Below, in pieces: positions 43,537 through 53,139 of a stretch of DNA of 62,625 bases; positions within the stretch are counted from its first letter, which is position 1, and every line of letters starts with the position of its first letter. This stretch comes from Zygnema cylindricum (lineage: Eukaryota > Streptophyta > Zygnematophyceae > Zygnematales > Zygnemataceae): the NCBI GenBank assembly GCA_037447655.1, contig JBBHKE010000864.1, positions 130,055 to 192,679 on the forward strand. The letters are read 5' to 3'. The position numbers and the translations under genes were made by a program. The notes beneath the pieces are model-generated. The model was not told the origin of the DNA, ran no database searches, and saw nothing but the letters and a program-made list of their open reading frames with translations.

Positions 43537-43565
43537 CTATTTCTTTTTCTTAGTCAAGGCTGACT

Positions 43566-43580
43566 AAGAGGGGGGGAAAT
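43566..43580 (+). promoter_or_regulatory. Gypsy-2 polypurine tract
   Basis: AAGAGGGGGGGAAAT immediately before TGGAGGACCG (start of B1). This is what would be expected at the start of a 3' LTR. Confidence 0.75.
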
Positions 43581-43877
43581 TGGAGGACCGACCTGATTAC
43601 CCAGTACCCAAATCCCTTTCCCTCGCCTAATGGGAAAGGAAGGGGGAAGGAGATCTTTTTGCCCCCCCCCATGCACTTTCTCTTACTCTCGGTTCCGGTG
43701 TCTCTCCTATCTTTGCATGCTTATCTATGGGAAAGATGGGGGGGTCAGCAGTGGGCATGATCATTATTCTGAAAAGCCTTTCGCATTTGGGGGGGGGGGG
43801 GGGGTTCTTGCAGGAATCCGAGGCCAACTACCCTTGGCTGTAGGCCCCTTCCCTGGGGATTCTCGGGCACGCTCGAC
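43581..43877 (+). repeat. Gypsy-2 terminal repeat B1
   Basis: TGGAGGACCGACC ... GCACGCTCGACA. Repeated as B2 at 45061-45409, with small length differences in the G-runs. Confidence 0.85.
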
Positions 43878-43880
43878 AGT

Positions 43881-45055
43881 TGTCAAGCTCGAGTGCTTTT
43901 CAGGCACCCTTTTTATTTACCGAGGATTCTTGTACCTTTCCTACCTGTACTGTTCTCAGACTTCGGAGAAGCAAGCACAACCAGCCGGAAGGATTATAAG
44001 ATTTCCGCTACGGAACAAGACGCACTTTATTTCGTTTCTAACGGAGGGCGAACGACAAAGTTCTACCGTCTGAATGATCGCAGTTCCGTTACATAGCACT
44101 AGCTTCCACCAGCCCTAGTGGGGGGTACATTGTGGATTGCCACCTAGACTTCCGGACTGTAATTTAGATTATGCTGATAGTTGTCTGTAGCAATTCAGTT
44201 CAGGTTCAGGTGACCAGTGGGTCATTTATTACATTAAGTCAAAGCTTGGCACTTCCGTGTCCTTTTAGTACTTTGTCTTAAAAGCTATGGAACAAATAAT
44301 AGCTTCCGGCCGCGGATCAAGCTGTAGTCAGAGGTCCAACTTTTTGCCCCAAGTGTAGTACACATTATTTTGTCTTATGTCAGCTCGATTGCCGTTGCTG
44401 GCTGCTCATTGGCTAATATTGTAGGTTTGACTTTTGGACGTGAAACTGGACAAGCTTTTGTTGTATAAGGCACTTGGGGCCGAAGGAGACAGGTTGCTTT
44501 TCAGTACTGTCTCCTGTGAAAACCCTCAGAAAATCCAACAAACTTTCATTTGGAAGAATATTTGTTTTGTTTGACTCTATTGCCATCTTTGTTTTGGATC
44601 TGTCCATTGTGGGAATCATAGTTCGGGCTTGTAGTTGGCACTATCGTCCCTTTGGGTGATTTTTGGATCTTTCGTTGCTTGAAAATGAGAAGAGTCCGGT
44701 TGGTTCTGAACTGCGGACACCGAGGGTTGAAGGAGTACCATACCTATTTACACTACCATCGGGAGAGAGTTCGCCCTTGTCTCTTTGTCCTCGTAAATTG
44801 CCGGGGTATGTTAAGCTTGCTTCGCCATCTTTTATATCTTCCATCTTATATTTTATTTATGTGGTCAAGGTGATATTCTTAAATCTGAAACAACCATTCC
44901 TATATATTTTCTTTGTTTCCACGTGGTAGTGCATTTGTGTATTCGTTTGTAGTTTCTTTTGCTTTGGCGTGAACTCCCCGGAATAAAACTACCTCTTCCT
45001 TGTATCGAAACAGTGGCTTTTGAGGGAACAAATGCTGTAGACTTCCCGTGAATAG
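43881..45055 (+). repeat. Gypsy-2 terminal repeat A2
   Basis: 1,175 bp, TGTCAAG...GTGAATAG, closely similar to A1. Joined to B1 by CGACA-GT-TGTC and to B2 by AGAAT. Confidence 0.9.
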
Positions 45056-45060
45056 AGAAT

Positions 45061-45409
45061 TGGAGGACCGACCCGATTACCGAGTACCCAAATCCCTTTC
45101 CCTGGCCTAATGGGAAAGGAAGGGGGAAGGAGATCTTTTTGACCCCCCCCATGCACTTTCTCTTACTCCCGGTTCCGGCATTCCCTCTTACTATCTATGC
45201 ATATCCCTAGGGGGGGGGTAATGAACAGAGATGGGCATTATCACGGATCCAAGGGAGCATTAGCATTTGGGGTGGATTGCAGGTTTCTCATGCACACCTC
45301 CTTGGACATATAACCTGGACCTCCCGGTTACCAGGCACGCTCGACAAATCCGAGGCCAACTACCCCGGGCTGTAGGCCCTTCCTTGGGGATTTTCGGGCA
45401 CGCTCGACA
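45061..45409 (+). repeat. Gypsy-2 terminal repeat B2
   Basis: Ends GGGCACGCTCGACA, the point at which B1 also ends. The host sequence resumes at AAGACATGCG. Confidence 0.85.
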
Positions 45410-45659
45410 AAGACATGCGACGAAACGTTTTAAAAAACATGATGTGTCTTATGACCCTCGAAAAAGTTTCAAAAAATATGGTGTGTCAAGACAGATTGTA
45501 GAGGTTGACAGCTGGCATAGTTCACGTATACAATCGTCACACCTGTAAGTTTTAATTTTGCTGTTACACTTTGGTACACTCGAAAATAGTGCATAGAGAA
45601 TTTGTTTTATAATACAAAGTAAGTTCCCTAAGTTTCAATTACAAGGGGCCGTACCCTAA

Positions 45660-47822
45660 ATGCCCAAAAGCATACGGAATAAACTGTTACTTAAGTCTAT
45701 GGGGATTGTAGACATTGACAATGCGTGTGATGGTTGTCAACGTCTACAATCTTTGATGTTATTTTTGTAATTACTTGTGAAGTTGTGTGTTTTTTTTCTA
45801 AGGTTATACTTTCCATATTTTCTACATTTTAGTACAAGTAAACAATACGAAATTTACACAAAGTATCAGAATGACAAATAATACATAGTTTTCATAAAAA
45901 TGTTGAAATCCGTACGAATTAGACAGCTATGAATGAGGGTGAACTTCCATCAGGCGAAAATTTAATTGTTTACTAGAAAAAGTGCATTTCCGAACAAGGT
46001 TGTCCTGCTTTTTTTTTTTAAACATGATTATTGGAGACTCGGTTAGATTCTACAAATTTTTGAGCGACAACGGCCACTTTCTGATTCTATGTTTTCAAAA
46101 CAATCGATCATTCTATCAAGTGTATGGCTAGTCTCGTCCCATGTTTTCAAGGAGACTATCTACACATTGGACGTGTGAAGTTAATACACGTGGAAAGGTC
46201 ACATACGATCCACAATGGATGTGAGATATGAAGCTTACATTTGCCATTCGTCACACGCCTTCGAACATAGGCCACGCGCCTTCATTCAAGTTATAAGCAA
46301 ATCCAGAGGAATCCACCATAAAATCTTTGCTGAAGATTGTCTCGTGACGCCGACTTTGCCATCCATTGACCTTCGAGATTCGCCGCGCTTGCTTTTTTCA
46401 ATTTTCAAAGACAAAATACGAACAACAAAACACTAACGTACAAATTGCACATTCACGTAATTTTATTTGTCGGCTGATCGTATAGATACTTGTTTCACAT
46501 TTTGTGCTTTGGTAGTGTGAACATGAACCTACGTGGATCCATTCTAATTAAAGCACGTAGGCGATAGATTCCTTGCTGACATGCTTGATAGAGAATGAAC
46601 AAAACATCAGTTAACCTTTCCATAGGATTACTGTCGGCACTTGATGTAAGAAGGGGCCTGATAGGCTGTTCCTAACCGGAGCATTTGTTACTTTTTGGGT
46701 TTTCCACTTTTCCGATGAATTTCCCAGAAGTCATTGAAAAATGGGTCATGTTCATACCCAAATTAAGGAACGTAACTCTGAATGAAGGCGTCCCGTGACA
46801 CGTCACATGCTTTGACGTCATCAAACAAAGAAGCAAAAACAAACATGCAGATTTACAAATTAACTATGTTCGAAGGACGACGACGGTGGTTCAAAGTCTT
46901 GCAGATTTTTCGCGCAAAAACAATGAAATAGACGTTTGGTTGTTGTTTTTGCTACGTTAGTTTTTTAGGTTACCGTTGGCCGTAGAAGTTTCTTTAGCAT
47001 ATAATAATGATTATAGTAGTGTAAGCTAATTTAGAATTTGAGAATTTTGAAAAAAAACATAAATTCTAATTGTTTAATATTTCTATAATGGGTCTTTGAA
47101 AAAAACAAATGTCTGTTGCAAACCTGCTTACACTAATATAGGTATTTGTACAAAATCTGACTGATCGTACACAAATTGTATGTTCAGACAGTCGAAACGT
47201 GGTTGTTGGACGAATATGTGCGAACGTGATATTTGACTACCCGATTTCATCCTCTTTTTAGAGCGTATATTCTCACGCTTCCGTGGTTATTAAAACTCAT
47301 TAGATATATTTTTTAACTTAAAAAGGTACAATTCTGTATGGTCTTACACTGGCCCTACACCACACTATTTTGATGATAACCTACTTTCGTTTTGTAAGGT
47401 ACTTGGAAAATAACCCTAAATGGCGTACAGAAAAAAATAGAATAAGCTACGCTATTTGATAATAAAAAGAAAAAAAAACGGGACGAAATCAGCGTACACT
47501 ACGCTAATAACGAGTGGCGGTGTATTGTAATGTATTTTAACCCGACTTCAATATCCCCCAATATTTCGAGGAAGTTAGTTTGTACGGTTTTCCAAAAATT
47601 TAGGAAAACAAAAAAGTCGGTGCTCGGAAATCCGTTCATTTTTTGATTGCTTGTTTGTTGCGGAAGTTAATTTTTTTCCGGTGGGAACAAGCTATCATAC
47701 CCTTTGCTGTTTCATTTTTCTATACACTCGGGCGACGGGCAAAACAAGAATGAGCGTTGTACAAGTGTACACTCCATCCTGCAAAAATATTCAAATCTTG
47801 TGAGACAAGCGAAGACGTTTCC
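45660..47822. other. Intergenic, repeat remnants, no gene
   Basis: A short hairpin lies at 45704-45751 and an isolated right end of the TA-type MITE (CTAATAACGAGTGGCGGTGTA) ends near 47525. The open frame at 46215-46436 has no recognisable domain. Confidence 0.5.
45704..45751. repeat. 18-bp hairpin with 12-base loop
   Basis: GATTGTAGACATTGACAA pairs with TTGTCAACGTCTACAATC with a single mismatch. The same arm sequence recurs near 9190 and 45487. Confidence 0.8.
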
Positions 47823-48731
47823 TTAGGGCGTGTTCCCATGTGTTCAAGTTAGGGTTTTTTTCCGTCTTTTTCACAGAAAATGGGTCTTCCAACGAGAAAA
47901 TATTATGCCGTACGAAAAATGGGAAAAAACACAAGTACACTTTGCGTCTTCTTGGAACTTGGAAGGTACGGCAATTTGGCGTTATTATCATCGCGACCCA
48001 CTTCCAGCTCAACTTCACACTTGTAATGGAATCAAATCGCGATCTGATTTTAACCAAAATATATTTTGAACGAGAGAGTGTACACACTATTTTTTTCCAT
48101 GCTCGTCACGCGCATGTACGTACAAAAATGACAAGCATTTACGGAAAATAATTCGTTGGAGTCTCGGACCTCCACTTTCATTCATGGGTCCTTTGCAAAG
48201 ATTTACAACGTCCTCGTCTCTCCCCATCTTTTCCATTCGACCGCTACTCTTTCTCTCATCTCTAAATGAAATGCAGCAATGATAGTATCAAATGAAAGAT
48301 ATATATTTTTTGCTTTTTTTTTAATATTTTTGGGCTCATTTTGATGGCATATCGAATGATAAATGGTAAGAAAAAGAAATCGGGAAGCCATGGCGTAAAG
48401 TTTACGTGTTGATGACGTCACAAGGTAGCATGGCTTCGCAATGTCACAAAACCCTAAACATCTACAATGTCACAAAAAACTCGACGTCTACAACCGTCGC
48501 CGTTTTTGTAGACGTCACTAATTTTAGGAAGTATCGTAGTCGTCTACATTTCGTTTCGTCCTATCGTAGACTGTCGCATATTTTGTAGACGTCTCCACCT
48601 GTCATACATTTGAAGTAATGAAGGCGCAAGTAAAGATTGACATAGGAACACTTTGAAAAGTACACCGTAAAATTTGCGCTAAAATCCAAAGTAACGTTTC
48701 AAAGTTTCGGTTACATGGGAACACGCCCTTA
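47823..48731. mobile_element. Harbinger-like MITE (copy B), intact
   Basis: 903 bp from GGGCGTGTTCCCATGT (47826) to ACATGGGAACACGCCC (48728), flanked by TTA on both sides. It carries the uninterrupted version of the place where Gypsy-1 inserted in copy A (TTTGAACGAGAGAGTGTACAC). No transposase. Confidence 0.9.
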
Positions 48732-48773
48732 TTCGTTGGTGGCCGTTGTTACTGTACTTTAACTACAGTACAG

Positions 48774-49310
48774 TACACCGTCAATCGCTATTAGAGTATA
48801 TAACGCCAATTCGGTGTCCTTTTTTCAAAAAAAAAACCCGAAATACAATCCATAATTCTATTTTTTCCATTATTCTTATTAGGTTTTTTTTGTCAATTAG
48901 CGTTAATAAGGAAAATACACTGCGATGGAAATAGTGTGGCGTACGGACTGGGTATCTCCGTACGAATTGGTACTTTTTGAATTACAAAGGCATAAAAAGA
49001 CACTTTACTAATGTGCACTGGAAGAAAGCGAGGCAAACTCGTCGACAAAAATCACGTTTTCATATGTTCGTCCGTCGACCGTGTGAATGGCGCGACGGCG
49101 TACGAATTGTCAGATTTTGTACGGGTACACAGATTACTGTAGACATCGAAAGGGCGGGTATTTATTATTCAGGAAAACCCAAATTACAGTTAGGGAATAA
49201 TTAGTATATATATTTTTTTTCAAAAAAAAAAAATTATCGATTAGTGTTTATAACACTAATTTTGTTTTTACGCTATTTATTCCTTTACTCTAATAGCGAT
49301 TGACGGTGTA
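48774..49310. mobile_element. TA-flanked MITE, copy 2
   Basis: A perfect inverted repeat, CACCGTCAATCGCTATTAGA and complement, with TA on both sides. The symmetry extends four bases into the flanks (ACAG...CTGT). 533 bp, no coding capacity. Confidence 0.85.
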
Positions 49311-49956
49311 CTGTGCTTTGCGGCGCGAGGCGTCGTAAATCGAAATGGGAGGGGGGGCGACGTGGACCCCTTCACATGCGACCTTCACACCTAAAAATGC
49401 ACGGTTCAGGTAAGGTACTTTGCTTTAAACCGACTGCCGAGCTGTTTCACGTTGGCATGACGTGTCAAAGGTCGTAAATATGAAGACGCCAAACTGAAGT
49501 ACAGATTACGTGTTTCAGGATGACACGTATTGTACGATAATTTATGTCCTTTATTTGTACAACAGAGGATTTGCTCGGTGCAACATTCATTGCAAAAGGA
49601 AACGACAAAAGATAACCGTTAATTAACCATAATAGTACAGTACGTCCCCTGAGTTATTGGCTTATTGCTGCACGGGCACATAACCCGAGATTCTAAGAAT
49701 GTGATCAGATACATGGCCTAGGATTGCCTTCCAGCAAACGACGAAAAAAAGTACATTATTTTGTCGGCGAATAGTACGCTTTTCATTCTGTCAGCAGTTG
49801 AAAATTTGAAATTCTCCTTTAGGCCGTACAAATGCGTCCTCACCATCGGCGCATGTGGACAAAAACGAAAGAAATACTTCGAATTCCTTGTAGTAAAATT
49901 GACCAGAAACTTTTATTGTCTCGATTACAGTACATTACTGTAGCGAATAGATCCTT
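49311..49956. other. Upstream region of the LRR gene, no gene seen
   Basis: AT-rich, with a GC-richer patch (49315-49480). Distal promoter of the LRR gene is the likeliest content; no clear element was placed. Confidence 0.4.
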
Positions 49957-50176
49957 GATAGAAAGGACGAAAAATTGCCACTTTCCTTTTGTTTAAACGT
50001 GATAGAAAGGACGAAAAATTGCCACTTTCCTTTTGTTTAAACGTGATAGAAAGGACGAAAAATTGCCACTTTCCTTTTGTTTAAACGTGATTGAAAGGAC
50101 GAAAAATTGCCACTTTCCTTTTGTTTAAACGTGATAGAAAGGACGAAAAATTGCCACTTTCCTTTTGTTTAAACGT
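49957..50176. repeat. Five perfect-to-near-perfect 44-bp tandem repeats
   Basis: Units start at 49957, 50001, 50045, 50089 and 50133; the only difference I see is GATTG for GATAG in unit 4. Each has GCCACTTTCC and the palindrome GTTTAAAC. The array ends 22 bp before the LRR gene start codon, so it forms its 5' UTR or core promoter. Confidence 0.95.
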
Positions 50177-50198
50177 GTGACGTGACGAGTGCCTAGCC

Positions 50199-50295
50199 AT
50201 GGGGGCCACTATACACATGGTGACATGGATGATCTTAGCTTTCCACGTGGCAATCGTATGGGGAGTTTACACTGGAGTCATGTTGGAGCAAGACA
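50199..50295 (+). CDS. LRR receptor-type gene, exon 1 (signal peptide)
   Basis: Start ATG 50199 in GCCATGG context. It encodes 32 residues, mostly hydrophobic (MVTWMILAFHVAIVWGVY), as expected of a signal peptide. It ends in phase 1 at a strong donor, GTAAGT (50296). The next intron is 251 bp with a long pyrimidine tract. Confidence 0.8.
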
Positions 50296-50546
50296 GTAAG
50301 TGCTACCCTCCTTTCCCTTTCCTTGGCCCCTTCCCTTTCCCTCCCTTCCCTTTCCCCCCCTTCCTTTTCCTCCTTCCCTTTCCTCCTTTCCTTTCCTCCT
50401 TTCCTTTCTTTTCCCCCCTTCCTTTTCCCCTTTTCTTTTCTGCCCTCCTTTTTTCCTCTTCTTGGATTGCAACCCATGTCTTCACACGTGAAAATGTCTA
50501 ACTAAAAATCTATAATTGACACGTGTCTTCTGTCTCTCTACTCCAG

Positions 50547-50664
50547 GAAAGGCTCTGGAGGCCGTGAAGAAGGCCATAACGCAGGGAGATTTTCCAAAAA
50601 TCGAATGCTATGGAGAAGAATCGGATCCCTTTACATGCAACGGTCAACGTCGCGTGACTCGCGT
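50547..50664 (+). CDS. LRR receptor-type gene, exon 2 (LRR N-terminal cap)
   Basis: Acceptor CTACTCCAG at 50546, donor GTGAGT at 50665. Joined to exon 1 it reads EQDRKALEAVKKAITQGDF, then SDPFTCNGQRRVTRV. This is the plant LRR N-terminal pattern (D-R-x-A-L-x2-x-K, then DPxxCxGxxCxxRVTxL), although the usual Trp and second Cys differ. It ends in phase 2, the same phase as the LRR exons downstream. Confidence 0.8.
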
Positions 50665-50696
50665 GTGAGTGATTTTTAGTGTTCACACTTTTAAAA

Positions 50697-50890
50697 TCTC
50701 GCACTAAATCTCGCACTGAATCTCGCACGGAATCTCGCATTGAATCTCGCACGGAATCTCGTACGGAATCTCGCACTGAATCTCGCACTGAATCTCGCAC
50801 GGAATCTCGCACGGAATATCGTACGGAATCTCGCACTGAATCTCGCACTGAATCTCGCACTGAATCTCGCACTGTAACTCGCACTGGATT
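50697..50890. repeat. 12-bp minisatellite, about 16 units
   Basis: CTCGCACTGAAT with ACGG variants, starting 33 bp after the exon 2 donor. Related to the 25-bp unit at 8216-8427. Open frames here (repeated Arg-Asp-Ser-Val on one strand, Thr-Glu-Ser-Arg on the other) are translated repeats, not genes. Confidence 0.95.
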
Positions 50891-51059
50891 TCGATTCATA
50901 GACTGCGTGCATCCTGTGCTGAAAATAATGTGCTCTTAGATCGATGCTTGGGCGCAAGGGAAGATTAAGGGTTTTTTAGGGTTCAGCTTTTTCTAGAGTT
51001 TTTTAAGGGTTTTATAGGGTTTTGTTTATAGAGTTCGTAGGATATTCAGGAATGATAAC

Positions 51060-51535
51060 GAGGCATAAGGAAACAGTGGGGTGAGATAAAGAGGAAAATG
51101 GGAAAGATAGAATTTTTTCAACGACCAATGGGAGCTAAATGGTAATATCTCTTTGGTATAGAAGAGAGAGGGGGTCGGGAGAATAATGAGGGATTCATTC
51201 AGTTCGGTGACAAAATTGGGAAGGAGGGGAGAGGAAGAGGTTTTCTATATGGGTAGGTAAGAGAGCGGGTGAGCAAGGGGAAGGGGGAGAGAATGGGGAA
51301 TTTTGCGATGAGATGGGGGGGGAATTGCGGGGAGAGGATGAGAAATATCTCGAGGAGAGGAGATGGGAGGGGGGGGGGAAGGTAGGGGAATGCGGGTGGA
51401 ATAAACTTAGAGATCTCGTTAGGAGAGGGAAAGGGAGAGGGTGGGGATGGAGGAGGGGGGAGGAAATAAAGGATCCCGTTACGAGATAGAGATGGAGAAG
51501 AAGAGAGAGGGAGAAGGGGCGGAGTGGGTGGTGAT
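51060..51535. repeat. Purine-rich degenerate repeat in LRR intron 2
   Basis: G/A-rich on the plus strand with recurring GATCTCGTTAGGAGAGG and GGGTAGGTAAGAG-like pieces. A similar stretch lies at 55080-55420 just before exon 3. Confidence 0.6.
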
Positions 51536-51664
51536 AATATTGACAATTTTACATATAGAAAATGATGCTCACTTGAAATTTTCTGATAAGTAAGAATCTT
51601 TGAGAAAAGACAAAGCTTACAGAAAAGGGTTGCGAGAGAGGCGACGTGATTGTTAGCATTCCGC

Positions 51665-52150
51665 AAAATCCGGGATTTGGCATGTCCCACACTAAGGAAA
51701 TATGAGCCGGCCAGGGCTCGAACCCGAGACTTTTTACTGTAGCTATGAACCACTAACTACTACGCCACCAGCCCTCGTATTGGATTTTGGGGTCTGCACT
51801 CATTTATTTCGAGTGTTTTCGAGTATGATGGACCACATTACACCCCCGAAGTTGAACGACAACCTCTAGCCAATTGAAAACCCCCCCTCAAGAGGTGGCC
51901 AGCCAAGTACATCCACAATGTTGATGGCTTTGATACCATGGTACATTCTCTAATAGTCGAGATTTGGCATGTCCCACACTTTGGAAAATTGAGATGGTAA
52001 GGGCTCAAACTTGGGACCTTTCACTATAGTTGTGGACGCGCTAACCTTTGCGCCACCATCCGTGGCGTAGCCCTTGTCGAGTTCTGCTAGCCTGTACTCA
52101 ATTATTTCGATTGCATTCGAGTGCAACCTCTTGCCAATTAATCATTGACC
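51665..52150 (-). mobile_element. Two tandem copies of a tRNA-related SINE
   Basis: Copies at about 51670-51890 and 51960-52150 share GATTTGGCATGTCCCACACT at one end and CGAGT/CCAATT sequences at the other. Each contains a minus-strand tRNA-like segment: 51704-51774 (acceptor GGGCTGG/CCGGCTC all paired with wobbles, A-box TGGCGTAGTAG, B-box GGTTCGAGCCC) and 51993-52060 (acceptor GATGGTG/TACCATC, D-stem GCGC/GCGC). In both, the middle of the anticodon-like loop is CTA, but U33 is absent. They lie in LRR intron 2. Confidence 0.7.
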
Positions 52151-53100
52151 ATTCCTGTGCATGACGGGGAATTAGTTAGAGGAAGTCCGATGATTAGTAA
52201 AGACAAATCTTACGCATTAAATATAATCCAGAATTAGCTCTACTTCCAAAATGAAATAAGAAAATATGGAGAATTTGGAAGAGGTAATATGAGTGTCTTT
52301 ACAAATTTACAAAGGCAAAGTTACTATATAGAATCACCTTCTTAGATAGCCTACCTATAAATTTATTTCTGAAGAAAAACATCTATCAAAAGAGAAAATG
52401 ATTACAAAACCGTGTTGTAAACAAGAAAAAAAAACATAGCAAAAAAAAAAATGAAAAAAACGTTAAAAAAAAAAACTTTTTAAAACACTGCCCCATTTTG
52501 TGATTCCTGAAGACCGTAGCAAGCGGAAATCTCTTGAAGTGATGTTGATGAAGGAGTTTTGTGAGGAATGACTGTTGGAAAGCCAAGGGGCCAAACATAA
52601 AGGGACGATACCTTGCTCGATTACTTCTCGAGTTTATTACAACCAGGTGTCTATTTGGTTTTTCTCACTGATAACAACCTAGGTTGCAAATGAATGAGAG
52701 GGCCTCTCATGAGTCTGTGAGGATAAATTGGGAGTGGGTCTTTGAAGTGGAAAGTGTAGGTTGAAAAGAAGGGTGCAACGCCACATGACACATGGCTTTC
52801 TTTAGTAGCATTGGGAGTTGCCATGTTCCGGGCTTCCATGGGAGATAGTGGAATTGCTTGTTGTTTTCTTGAGTTCATGGGTCAAAAAATGAGGTCACTC
52901 GGAGTCTTTTTCAATGAAAGTGTTGAGAGGAGCAAAGGGAACCTTTTTAGAATAGGCCCAAAGGAAATTGATTTGGTGGCCTAGAGCTACCCCATGACCA
53001 TTTTTTGTTGTATGGAACTGATCTAAGCTGGTGATGTGGGGCACCTGATATAAGTAAGAAACACTAATGGAGATATTTATTTTAGTGCTCGGACAGCATG
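52151..53100. other. LRR intron 2, no feature recognised
   Basis: AT-rich with A-runs at 52420-52490. Open frames at 52386-52598 and 52651-52878 on the minus strand show no domain. Confidence 0.4.
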
Positions 53101-53139
53101 ATGTAGACTACCTATGGTAACCAAACATTTGTGGTGGTG

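Larger units (their letters stand above)
27384..45409 (+). mobile_element. Gypsy-2: 18-kb Ty3/gypsy-type element with DNA methyltransferase and PHD finger
   Basis: Coding order: proline-rich ORF, Gag with two zinc knuckles, aspartic protease, cytosine-5 DNA methyltransferase, RT, RNase H, integrase (tandemly duplicated, with a 4.1-kb TR-GAG inserted) and PHD finger. The terminal repeats are arranged A1 (27384-28558) ... B1 (43581-43877), A2 (43881-45055), B2 (45061-45409). The element ends TGTC...GAC(A) and is flanked by AAAGA on both sides (27379-27383 and 45409-45413, if the last A is counted as target). Most genes carry stops or frameshifts; the methyltransferase frame does not. Confidence 0.85.
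26817..45659. mobile_element. Harbinger-like MITE (copy D), split by Gypsy-2
   Basis: TAA-GGGTACGGCCACATG (26817) and the inverted right end CAAGGGGCCGTACCC-TAA (45659) bracket the 18-kb Gypsy-2. Removing it leaves about 0.8 kb. The left part resembles MITE copy E. No transposase is present. Confidence 0.7.

Noticed and set aside
49957-50176. CRISPR-like array
   Set aside because: The 44-bp units are contiguous without spacers, and the sequence is eukaryotic.
50278-50505. Overlapping Pro/Phe/Ser-rich and Lys/Glu-rich frames
   Set aside because: Polypyrimidine tract of LRR intron 1.
50510-50957. Long open frames of Arg-Asp-Ser-Val or Thr-Glu-Ser-Arg repeats on both strands
   Set aside because: They are translations of a 12-bp minisatellite, which is a multiple of three and therefore lacks stops in several frames. 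The region is intronic to the LRR gene.
51993-52060. Possible amber-suppressor tRNA (anticodon CTA), tempting given the many UAG stops in Gypsy-2
   Set aside because: U33 is absent, the T stem is largely unpaired, and the segment is embedded in a duplicated SINE-like repeat. Gypsy-2 also has as many UAA stops.
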